Assembly: GCA_965651255.1 (NCBI GenBank)
Contig: CBFGRU010000029.1
Location: 1-18,101, forward strand
From: CBFGRU01 sp965651255
GTDB taxonomy: Bacteria > Planctomycetota > Phycisphaerae > Phycisphaerales > SM1A02
Length of the DNA stretch: 18,101 nucleotides
Direction of reading: 5' to 3'
Each line of letters opens with the position of its first letter. Positions within the stretch are counted from its first letter, which is position 1. The notes beneath the pieces were generated by a model. It did not search any database and had not been told where the DNA came from. It worked only from the letters and a program-made list of their open reading frames with translations. This document shows positions 6,908 to 13,991 of this stretch, in pieces. Both the position numbers and the translations under genes were made by a program.

Positions 6908-8372
6908 TGTCTGATTCAGACGCGGGCAGCACTACTTCTGCGGCGCATTCCTGCAACAGCGTCCACAGCGCCTTGACGTGGCGGTGTTCCGTGCGCGTCT
7001 GTCCAATCGCCACGCGAATCACATAACGGCCATCCAATCTGGTATGACTCAGAAGGGCATGACCAGATTGGTTGACCCGTTCCATGATGGCCTGGGTTGC
7101 ACCATCACCCGCGCGATGACGGAGACAGACCAGATTCAATGCGGGCGGTGCCGCCAGCAGAAAACCCTCATCGGCGGACACCCACCGCGCGAACTCCGTC
7201 GCGAGGTGAATGTGCTCCCGAATGTGATGGCGAATGCCTTCCGCCCCGTAGTGCCGCAGGACAAACCACAGTTTCAGTGCTCGAAATCGGCGTCCGAGCG
7301 GAATCTGCCAGTCGCGGTAATCAATAACTTTCCCGCTTTCGGTTGCGGTCGTTCGCAGATATTCCGGCAGTACGCTCAGCGTGCGCACCAGCACAGACCG
7401 GTCCGCAACCCAGAATGCATCACAATCGAAACTGGTAAACATCCACTTGTGCGGATTGAAGCAATAGCTGTCCGCGAGTTCCAGGCCATCGTGCAGTGAT
7501 GGTTGATGCTCCGGGCAAATTGCAGCGGTTCCAAACATCGCTGCGTCAACATGCAGCCAGCAATTGTGGCGAGATGCAATCTCGCCGAGCGCGCGAACCG
7601 GATCAATGCCCCCCGATGAAGTCGTCCCGACGGTCGCTGTGATAAAGAAGGGCAGAAATCCCGCAGCGCGATCGTCCCGAATCTGAGTCTCAAGCGCTTC
7701 CGCACGCATGGAGAACCGCTCATCCACCGGAACCAAACGAAGATTCTCCCGACCAATACCTGCGATCACCGCGGCCTTCTCAATAGAAGAGTGTGCGTGC
7801 GCACTGGTGTACGCGATCAATCGAGGCCCATGAGCCAGTCCCATGGTGTTGGTATTGAAATCCGTCGCCCGATCTCGCGCGGCAAGCATCGCGCAGAGTG
7901 ACGCGCTGGAGGCAGTGTCCTGTATGACTCCACCGCCAGTGCTCGTCGAGAGGAACTTCGCAGGCAGTCCCAACAGGTCTACAAGCCAGTCGAGCACGTG
8001 CGTTTCCAACTCAGTGCAGGAAGGACTGGTCGCCCAAAGCATCCCGATGATGCCAAGACCCGCAGAAAGAAACTCACCCAACACCGATGGACCCGATGCA
8101 TTTGCCGGGAAGTAGGCAAAGAAGTTCGGTGATTGCCAATTCACCACGCCGGGCATGATGATTTCATCCAGATCGCGCAACATCGCAGCAAAGGCCTCGG
8201 GACTTTCCGGCGGCCGACTCGGCAACTTCGCCCGAATCTCCCCCGGCGCGACGGGCAGGGACACCGGACGCTCATCGATCGATTCGAAGTATTCCGCGAT
8301 CCAGTCAACCACCGCGCGGCCATGCGCGCGAAACTCCTCGGGCGTCATGTGATACGAAGGCGAATCGCTCAT
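6891..8372 (-). CDS. PLP-dependent aromatic-L-amino-acid decarboxylase (group II)
   Basis: Pyridoxal-phosphate enzyme of the DOPA/tryptophan/tyrosine decarboxylase family, 493 residues (human DDC has 480). It should remove CO2 from an aromatic amino acid to give the amine. Visible landmarks are SPNFFAYFPAN (81-91), TSPSCTELE (115-123), H194 (AHAHSS) that stacks on the cofactor, D276 (HVDAA) that binds the pyridine nitrogen, and K309 (NPHKW) that forms the Schiff base. Y352 lies in DYRDWQIPLGRRFR. That Tyr marks a decarboxylase rather than the aldehyde synthases, which carry Phe there. The usual HVDAAYAG is HVDAAMFG here. Substrate cannot be read from the sequence. No Shine-Dalgarno site is seen; a TACACT box lies six bases before ATG. 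It follows the M3 peptidase gene by 50 bases. Confidence 0.93.
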   Translation of the reverse strand: MSDSPSYHMTPEEFRAHGRAVVDWIAEYFESIDERPVSLPVAPGEIRAKLPSRPPESPEAFAAMLRDLDEIIMPGVVNWQSPNFFAYFPANASGPSVLGEFLSAGLGIIGMLWATSPSCTELETHVLDWLVDLLGLPAKFLSTSTGGGVIQDTASSASLCAMLAARDRATDFNTNTMGLAHGPRLIAYTSAHAHSSIEKAAVIAGIGRENLRLVPVDERFSMRAEALETQIRDDRAAGFLPFFITATVGTTSSGGIDPVRALGEIASRHNCWLHVDAAMFGTAAICPEHQPSLHDGLELADSYCFNPHKWMFTSFDCDAFWVADRSVLVRTLSVLPEYLRTTATESGKVIDYRDWQIPLGRRFRALKLWFVLRHYGAEGIRHHIREHIHLATEFARWVSADEGFLLAAPPALNLVCLRHRAGDGATQAIMERVNQSGHALLSHTRLDGRYVIRVAIGQTRTEHRHVKALWTLLQECAAEVVLPASESDINRSA

Positions 8373-8378
8373 GCGTGC

Positions 8379-8384
8379 AGTGTA
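8379..8384 (-). promoter_or_regulatory. Candidate leaderless -10 box (TACACT) for the decarboxylase
   Basis: On the minus strand TACACT is separated from the ATG at 8372 by six bases (GCACGC), with no ribosome site between or upstream. This spacing would put the transcript start at the initiation codon. Confidence 0.25.
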
Positions 8385-8422
8385 CGATCTTCAGCACCAT
8401 CAGAGATCAGATTGCACGGGCT

Positions 8423-10165
8423 TCACTGCGGCAGCGTGGCAAGTTCGTTTTTCACTTCGTTCATCAGATCTCGCATTGTCTCCGGACCGAATGAGAACCT
8501 CAGCCCGGCGGCGCTGAACAGTTCGGGCAACGGCCGCGACCCCCCGAGCTGCATCGCCTTCTTGTAGTTCGCGAGCGCCTGTTTCTCTTCACGCCGCGAC
8601 TGGAGCCAGAGTTGAAGCGCACCAAGCTGTGCGATTCCGTACTCAATGTAATAGAACGGGACGCCGAAGAGATGAAGCTGGCGCTGCCACATCGTCTCTC
8701 GATACTTCTCAAGCCCGGTCCAATCCACCGCAGCGCCGAATCGTTGATCAAGTTCCAGCCACTTGGCCGTGCGCTCTTCCCTGGAATGTTCAGGGTTCAG
8801 ATAGATCCAATGCTGAAATGCGTCAATCGTCGCGATCCAAGGGATCATCTTGGAAAGGTCTTCCAGATGTCCTCGCTTCGCGCGAGCGGCTTCTTCCTCA
8901 CCATAGAACTCATCAAGATAGGGAAATGCGAGCAACTCCATGCTCATCGAAGCCACTTCACAGAATTCAAGCGGTGCATGACGGTAATCAACCAGAGGTT
9001 CCGCTCGACAGTACATTGAGTGAAACGCATGACCCGCCTCATGCACCATGGTCTCCAGATCGCGCTGCAGACCAGCGGCGTTCATGAAGATGAACGGCTC
9101 GCGCTTGCGATCTCGCATGTATTGATATCCGCCGGGCGCTTTGCCTTTGCGGGAATCAAGATCCAGACAATCTCCATTCCGCATGGTGTCAAACATGCCA
9201 CCAAGTTCCGGGTGCATCCGATGGAAGAGGCGGGAAGTCCTGGCCACCAACTCATCGCCATCCGCAAAAGGTCGCAGCGGCTCGCGGCCCTTTACATCGA
9301 CGGCCAGATCCCACGGGCGCAGCCGATCAACTTTCAGGATCTGCTTTCGTTCGTTGTTCAACTGCCGGTAGACCGGCACACAGACTTCTTCGGCCCCACG
9401 ATGAAACGCTTCGCAGTCGTCCGCTGAATAGTCAAAGCGATGCTTCGCCTTGAACATGTAATCGCGATAGTTTGCGAAGCCGGCATTGAGGGCGATCTGG
9501 TGGCGAATCCGGATCATTCGATCGAAGATGTCGTTGATCCGATCGTGGTCCTGATAGCGACGATCCGCAACGGCATGCCATGCTTCTTCACGCAGGGGGC
9601 GATCCGTCTCCTCCAGATACTTCGCCATCTGCGGCAGCGTGTGTTCCTTCCCACGGAAGGTCACCGTCATTGCGCCGCAGATTTCCTCATATTGCTGATC
9701 GAGCTTGGTGTCTTCCGTCTGCAGCGGAACATTCTCCTCCCGGAAAATCTCGACATCCGCCTTCATGTTTCGAACGAGAACTCCATACCGGTCGGAATCC
9801 AGATTCTCTGTGTGCGGGCATGCTGCGATCTTGCGGTCGAGTTCGAAACCGACCTGCTTCAACTTCGGCTCAATGTTCTCGACGTAGTTCAGGTACGCGG
9901 CCTTGGCCTTCTGGTCATCCGTGTAGCAGGTCATTCGAATGTACAGGTTGGCACGCGATTCACCCGTCGCCGCATCAAGCTCGCTCCGGTCGAGCAGCAA
10001 CTGTTCCACGCAGCCGGCACACTTCAACTCGCGGCTGAGTAACGCGCGATACTTCGGTTCGAGGTTCTCCCACGTCGATGCATCGAAATTCGCTGGAATG
10101 AAATCGCTTGCCGGTTTGAAATCGGGCAGTACCGAAGGGCTCGTCGTGTCGGTAGAGATCGTCAT
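8423..10165 (-). CDS. M3 family oligoendopeptidase (PepF/thimet-like zinc peptidase)
   Basis: Cytosolic zinc metallopeptidase that cuts short peptides, 580 residues, slightly longer than most M3B oligoendopeptidases. The zinc site is clear: H375-E376-A-G-H379 (MVHEAGHAFHS) with the third ligand E403 in EFCEVASMSMELL. The C-terminal catalytic segment HLFGVPFYYIEYGIAQLGALQLW (about 498-520) carries the conserved His and Tyr residues that stabilise the transition state. The N-terminal two thirds are helical, as in the family's closed channel fold. There is no signal peptide. The ATG at 10165 has a weak GGAA eight bases upstream. It lies 66 bases after ispE and 50 bases before the decarboxylase, all on one strand; the functions are not obviously linked. 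Confidence 0.93.
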   Translation of the reverse strand: MTISTDTTSPSVLPDFKPASDFIPANFDASTWENLEPKYRALLSRELKCAGCVEQLLLDRSELDAATGESRANLYIRMTCYTDDQKAKAAYLNYVENIEPKLKQVGFELDRKIAACPHTENLDSDRYGVLVRNMKADVEIFREENVPLQTEDTKLDQQYEEICGAMTVTFRGKEHTLPQMAKYLEETDRPLREEAWHAVADRRYQDHDRINDIFDRMIRIRHQIALNAGFANYRDYMFKAKHRFDYSADDCEAFHRGAEEVCVPVYRQLNNERKQILKVDRLRPWDLAVDVKGREPLRPFADGDELVARTSRLFHRMHPELGGMFDTMRNGDCLDLDSRKGKAPGGYQYMRDRKREPFIFMNAAGLQRDLETMVHEAGHAFHSMYCRAEPLVDYRHAPLEFCEVASMSMELLAFPYLDEFYGEEEAARAKRGHLEDLSKMIPWIATIDAFQHWIYLNPEHSREERTAKWLELDQRFGAAVDWTGLEKYRETMWQRQLHLFGVPFYYIEYGIAQLGALQLWLQSRREEKQALANYKKAMQLGGSRPLPELFSAAGLRFSFGPETMRDLMNEVKNELATLPQ

Positions 10166-10231
10166 GTGACTTGTTCCACTCCTCGGGGCGGGGGGTTGCA
10201 GTTACGGCCGTCTGAAACGCGGCAAGTGGGA

Positions 10232-11161
10232 TTATTCTTTCGCGGGTCGATTTGAACTCGGAGGCGCAGCGCGTACGCCGGGCGAAGTGCGAGCAGGAAT
10301 CGCGGTCAACTCATCCATCTCTTCAATCGCTCGCGCAAGAAAGTCTGCGTGAAGCGCATCATCGCAGGGCACGAACATCGTCGAACCGCTGCCCGTCAGG
10401 TGGGCCGGTCGCTCCGCGCGGTGAGAAATCACTTCAAGGAGGCGTTCGAGTTCGGGCTGAACGCGAATGGCGGCAGTCAGGAGGTCATTGAAAGGTGACC
10501 TGGGCCATTCACCCTTCTGCGCCATCGAGCGCACGAACTCGGCTTGCAGTTTCGGCTCAGTGCCAACGAGTTCATCGAACGCCCGATACACCCGCGCCGT
10601 CTCACAGGCAAAGCGAGGCATGATGAGGACGACATGTCGCTCATCGATGGCAGACAACGGTTCGAGCCGATCTCCCAAACCTTCCACGATCGCGTTTCCG
10701 CCGCGCACGAAGAATGCGACATCTGACCCCAACTCTCCGGCGATCTCAATAAGCTCTTCCGTCGAAAGACCAAGCGTGTAGAGAACGTTGACTGCGTGCA
10801 GCATCGCCGCGGCATCACTCGAGCCGCCACCAAGACCTGCTCCCACAGGGATGCGCTTTTCCAACTTGAGTTGGACGGGCAGTTTGCGACCGATAAGTCG
10901 CTCCAACGCGAGGTGCGCGCGAACCGCGAGGTCCCGCTGGATCGGCCAGTCGATGTCACTTCGACACCGCGCCTCGTCATGCCAAAGCACCGCATACCGC
11001 GAAAAACGATCTTCCTCGAGGCGCGTAACCGTCAGTTCATCCGCCAGATTGAGCGTGACCATCCAGGAACAGATCGGATGAAGTCGATCCACACCCGGCG
11101 GCCCGACGCTGAGCGCCAGGTTCAGTTTGGCTGGGGCATGGAACACGAGGGAATCTGACAT
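10232..11161 (-). CDS. ispE: 4-diphosphocytidyl-2-C-methyl-D-erythritol kinase IspE
   Basis: GHMP kinase of the MEP isoprenoid pathway, phosphorylating CDP-methylerythritol with ATP. 309 residues, close to E. coli IspE (283). Landmarks are the N-terminal APAKLNLAL with the catalytic Lys K12, the ATP-binding loop PVGAGLGGGSSDAAA (105-119), catalytic D147 (GSDVAFF), FNDL (224-227) and the third GHMP motif TGSGST (256-261). The usual substrate motif DGYH is DRLH here (D25-H28), so the Tyr that stacks on cytosine in E. coli is a Leu. The frame stays open to 11374, but homology begins at the ATG at 11161 and the extra 71 residues look random. No Shine-Dalgarno is seen; TATCGT lies seven bases before ATG. 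The last about 20 residues are a Pro/Ser/Arg-rich tail. It diverges from the PilZ gene. Confidence 0.93.
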   Translation of the reverse strand: MSDSLVFHAPAKLNLALSVGPPGVDRLHPICSWMVTLNLADELTVTRLEEDRFSRYAVLWHDEARCRSDIDWPIQRDLAVRAHLALERLIGRKLPVQLKLEKRIPVGAGLGGGSSDAAAMLHAVNVLYTLGLSTEELIEIAGELGSDVAFFVRGGNAIVEGLGDRLEPLSAIDERHVVLIMPRFACETARVYRAFDELVGTEPKLQAEFVRSMAQKGEWPRSPFNDLLTAAIRVQPELERLLEVISHRAERPAHLTGSGSTMFVPCDDALHADFLARAIEEMDELTAIPARTSPGVRAAPPSSNRPAKE

Positions 11162-11168
11162 GGCTTCA

Positions 11169-11174
11169 ACGATA
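11169..11174 (-). promoter_or_regulatory. Candidate leaderless -10 box (TATCGT) for ispE
   Basis: TATCGT on the minus strand fits TANNNT and ends seven bases before the ATG at 11161. No ribosome site stronger than GAAG lies between it and the start. Confidence 0.25.
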
Positions 11175-11347
11175 GGCCCCGAGTGCATGGGGGAGGCGTC
11201 GCGCGGAGCAGGTCGAATCGTGCCTTTTCCCCCAAGTTTCCGGACCGCAGCCAAAGTCACACCCGGAACGGGTCGATCAGACAGAAGGTTGTCGGAACAT
11301 GCGGCCACGGATCGGCCTGCGGTCCCGTCAAACCGGAGGCGCTCGCC

Positions 11348-11680
11348 ATGAACCGAATTGAAGAACGACGACAAAGCCCTCGGATTGATCTCACGCGCTT
11401 GGGCAAACTCTACGATCCTCGGAGCCGCAAGTTCCTGCCCTGTTCGACGTGCAACCTCTCGCGTGGTGGCGCAATGCTTGAGGTGGTCGGTCGACTCCCG
11501 CTCTGTGCCGGTGATCGACTGATGCTCGGCTTGCCAACGACCAGTCGGCAGGCACTGGTAACCGCCAATGAAATGGTCGAGGTCGAGGTTGTTCGCGCCT
11601 TACCGACGACCGACAACCGTCAGGGCATAGCCGTGCGATTCGTTGCTCCCGCGGCGCCGTCACTTGCCCTGGCTGCCTGA
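11348..11680 (+). CDS. Single-domain PilZ protein (putative cyclic-di-GMP receptor)
   Basis: 110 residues with both cyclic-di-GMP binding signatures of PilZ: R8xxxR12 in RRQSPR and N36-L-S38-x-x-G41 in CNLSRGG, followed by strands typical of the six-stranded barrel. Single-domain PilZ proteins usually work by binding a partner after sensing c-di-GMP; the partner is not evident here. The start is well supported: GGAGG stands eight bases before ATG, whereas the frame upstream to 11183 looks non-coding. It diverges from ispE, with 186 bases between the two starts, and precedes nadA by a 124-base gap. No signal peptide or membrane segment is seen. Confidence 0.9.
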   Translation: MNRIEERRQSPRIDLTRLGKLYDPRSRKFLPCSTCNLSRGGAMLEVVGRLPLCAGDRLMLGLPTTSRQALVTANEMVEVEVVRALPTTDNRQGIAVRFVAPAAPSLALAA

Positions 11681-11765
11681 ACACGCAGTATTGCGACGAA
11701 TCAAGAAATGCACCCCGTTTCGAGGTTGCCTCTGCGCGGAGTACGGGATGACTTCATCTTGGCGC

Positions 11766-11771
11766 TAGTAT
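11766..11771 (+). promoter_or_regulatory. Candidate -10 box for nadA
   Basis: TAGTAT within GGCGCTAGTATG lies 33 bases before the nadA start and nearly repeats the sequence before the AsmA-like gene (TGCGCTAGCATA). No clear -35 element is found. Confidence 0.3.
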
Positions 11772-11804
11772 GTCGGGAACCACCTGTGAAGGACACAATT
11801 CCCG

Positions 11805-13031
11805 ATGCTCTGGCAACCCGCGCTGCCCGACAAATATCTGAAGATGACCGATGAAGAACTCGCCTCCGCAATCCGATTGCGAAGGAGCGAGTTCGGTGAC
11901 GATCTGCTGATACTCGGTCATCATTACCAGCAGGATGATGTCATCCAGCACGCAGACCTGACCGGAGATTCGTTGAAACTCAGCCAGATGGCCGCGGCAG
12001 AAGCGCAGAAGCGCGGAACGAAGTACATCGTCTTCTGCGGCGTGCACTTCATGGCGGAAACGGCGGACATTCTCACCGATGATTCGGTGCACGTGATTCT
12101 GCCTGACCTCTCCGCAGGATGTTCGATGGCTGATATGGCGTCCTATGACGACACGGTTGAAGCGTGGGAATGTCTGACGCAGGCCGTCGGACCTTCAACC
12201 CGCATCATTCCGATTACCTATGTGAATTCCTCCGCAGCGATCAAAGCGTTTGTCGGCCAGCATGGGGGTGCCTGCTGCACGAGTTCAAATGCACGGCAGG
12301 TCTTCGAATGGGCGCTGGCAGGTGGAACCCAGCCGAAGCAGTTGGATGAAGATATTCGCATTCTCTTTCTTCCGGATCAGCATCTCGGGCGAAACACCGC
12401 TGCGAGCTTCGGACTCTTGACCGAGGTAGACGAAGCGGCCGGCCGAGGACAGAGTGAAACGATTCTCTGGCAGCCGAAGAAAGAACACGGTGGCGTCGGT
12501 GATGAAGAGATCCGCGCAGCGCGCGTCTACCTCTGGGCTGGACATTGCTCGGTGCACAAGCTCTTCCGGCCTGAACATGTCAGAGCTGTCAAGGAACAGT
12601 ATCGCGATCAGGGTGGCATCACCGTGCTCGTGCATCCCGAATGCGCGAAGGAAGTCGTCGATCTGGCGGACCTCTCCGGCTCAACGGAGTACATCATTCG
12701 GCAGATCGAGAACGCTGCGCCGGGGACACGCTGGGCCATCGGTACCGAGGTGCATCTGGTGGCTCGCCTCGCCCAGGCGGCGCACAAACGAGATGTGTTC
12801 GTCCGCATACTGAGTGATTGCCAGTGCCTCTGTACAACCATGTATCGAATCGATCAGCCGCACTTGTTGTGGACCCTCGACAACCTTGCTGCGGACCGAG
12901 TGGTAAATCACATTCAGGTTCATGCCGATGCCAAACAGTTGGCGCGGCTCGCGCTTGACCGAATGCTGGCGCACATCGGTTCGGGGAGCGTAAAGTCAGG
13001 TACGTCTTCAGCACCAGCCCTCGTAGACTAA
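11805..13031 (+). CDS. nadA: Quinolinate synthase NadA
   Basis: [4Fe-4S] enzyme that condenses iminoaspartate with dihydroxyacetone phosphate to quinolinate in de novo NAD synthesis. 408 residues, the long form also seen in Bacillus-like NadA (E. coli has 347). The three cluster cysteines can be placed at C78 (VFCGVHFMAE), C248 (WAGHCSVH) and C341 within the C-terminal DCQCLCTTMYR. Neighbouring extra cysteines C339 and C343 make the last assignment tentative. Other family motifs are ILGHHYQ (36-42), the substrate-binding YVNSSAA (139-145), LPDQHLGRN and HPEC. The start at 11805 has AAGGA 11 bases upstream. The L-aspartate oxidase and NadC genes are not in the window. An acetyltransferase gene begins five bases after the stop. 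Confidence 0.96.
   Translation: MLWQPALPDKYLKMTDEELASAIRLRRSEFGDDLLILGHHYQQDDVIQHADLTGDSLKLSQMAAAEAQKRGTKYIVFCGVHFMAETADILTDDSVHVILPDLSAGCSMADMASYDDTVEAWECLTQAVGPSTRIIPITYVNSSAAIKAFVGQHGGACCTSSNARQVFEWALAGGTQPKQLDEDIRILFLPDQHLGRNTAASFGLLTEVDEAAGRGQSETILWQPKKEHGGVGDEEIRAARVYLWAGHCSVHKLFRPEHVRAVKEQYRDQGGITVLVHPECAKEVVDLADLSGSTEYIIRQIENAAPGTRWAIGTEVHLVARLAQAAHKRDVFVRILSDCQCLCTTMYRIDQPHLLWTLDNLAADRVVNHIQVHADAKQLARLALDRMLAHIGSGSVKSGTSSAPALVD
13024..13029 (+). promoter_or_regulatory. Candidate leaderless -10 box (TAGACT) for the acetyltransferase
   Basis: TAGACT runs into the nadA stop codon and ends seven bases before the ATG at 13037, where no ribosome site is seen. Translational coupling to nadA is an equally good explanation. 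Confidence 0.2.
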
Positions 13032-13036
13032 GACGG

Positions 13037-13885
13037 ATGGGCGCCCCGCCGATTACGGCTGAGTTACTCGCACGCATCGAACAGGCCGATGCCGCAGTGT
13101 GGCGCGCCAGCGACCTGCCCGCCAACGACGGCATGGTGTTGGTTGAGCAGTTCGGAAACGCCTGGGCGTTTATCACGCCCTCGCAGCCCAATACACTGTT
13201 CAATCGATGCATCGGCCTTGGTGAAGATGATGCGGAGAAGGTCAGTTTCATCGACCACTTCTTTCGCGCGCACGACATTCCACCGCGATTCGATGTGTGT
13301 CCTGACCGATCCGGACCGGCGCTTCGCGCGGCACTTGCGAAGATTGGCTGTCGCCCAGAAGCGTTGCCGGGCTTCTCGCGTCGGTTCAGTGTGGCCCGTC
13401 CGATGAACTCCCCCATCACTGAATCGCAGAATCAGTTCGTGGTGCGCTGTATCGATGATCCTGAACATCTTGATCACTTCCTATCGATACAGGCGACCGT
13501 CTGGCCGGAAGATGGTCCCCGCACCGCTGCGCGGCTTCGCCGGTTGCATGCTTCACATGGAGACCCGTCCCTGCGGCGCTATCTTGCCTGGATAGATGAC
13601 ACCCCGGTGGCGACGGCGGCGATGGGCTTGCACAGTGGCATTGCATTCCTCTTTGCCGGTGCGGTTCTCGCGACTTACCGGCGATGCGGAATCCAGACTG
13701 CACTGATCGCCCGCCGCTTATGCGAGGCAGCCGCGGCGGGTGCGGATTGCGCGGCTGCATTGACGACACCCGGCACCGCCAGCGAGCGCAATCTTCATCG
13801 GTTCGGATTCGTCACCGCATGCGACCGTGAGCTGTGGCTGCCACCGCGCTGGGCAGATTCGCCCTTCTACCGTCTCAGCAGCTAG
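13037..13885 (+). CDS. GNAT-like N-acetyltransferase
   Basis: 282 residues. The C-terminal half carries the acetyl-CoA binding signature of GNAT enzymes: a strand GIAFLFAGAVLA, then YRRCGIQTALIARRLCEAAAAG (about 214-235), matching the R/Q-x-x-G-x-G/A loop and helix, and the closing pattern ASERNLHRFGFVTACDRELW. The second glycine of the loop is replaced (RRCGIQTA). The N-terminal half (about 1-120) also ends in a GNAT-like pattern (ALAKIGCRPEALPGFSRRF), so the protein may be a tandem GNAT with a worn N-terminal domain. Substrate is unknown. It begins five bases after nadA, so the two are probably co-transcribed; a link to NAD metabolism is not shown. No Shine-Dalgarno site precedes the ATG. 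Confidence 0.8.
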   Translation: MGAPPITAELLARIEQADAAVWRASDLPANDGMVLVEQFGNAWAFITPSQPNTLFNRCIGLGEDDAEKVSFIDHFFRAHDIPPRFDVCPDRSGPALRAALAKIGCRPEALPGFSRRFSVARPMNSPITESQNQFVVRCIDDPEHLDHFLSIQATVWPEDGPRTAARLRRLHASHGDPSLRRYLAWIDDTPVATAAMGLHSGIAFLFAGAVLATYRRCGIQTALIARRLCEAAAAGADCAAALTTPGTASERNLHRFGFVTACDRELWLPPRWADSPFYRLSS

Positions 13886-13936
13886 CGGAGAGTATGTCCC
13901 CACCAGCGCGGCTGCACAGTTTCGCAATGGGTGCGC

Positions 13937-13945
13937 TAGCATAAT
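13937..13945 (+). promoter_or_regulatory. Candidate -10 box for the AsmA-like gene
   Basis: TAGCATAAT (overlapping TAGCAT and CATAAT) in the 106-base gap after the acetyltransferase gene, 46 bases before the start at 13992. The surrounding GCGCTAGCAT almost repeats the box before nadA. I see no convincing -35 element. Confidence 0.3.
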
Positions 13946-13991
13946 GGCGTGGTGTTTTTCATCCCTCCCGATTCCGGTTGAGAATGACCCA

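Noticed and set aside
11162..11374. N-terminal extension of ispE
   Set aside because: GHMP kinase homology starts at 11161; the extra residues look like translated intergenic DNA and overlap the PilZ start.
12694..13419. 241-residue minus-strand frame opposite nadA and the acetyltransferase
   Set aside because: Antisense to two well-supported genes; Ser/Arg/Ala-rich with no motif.
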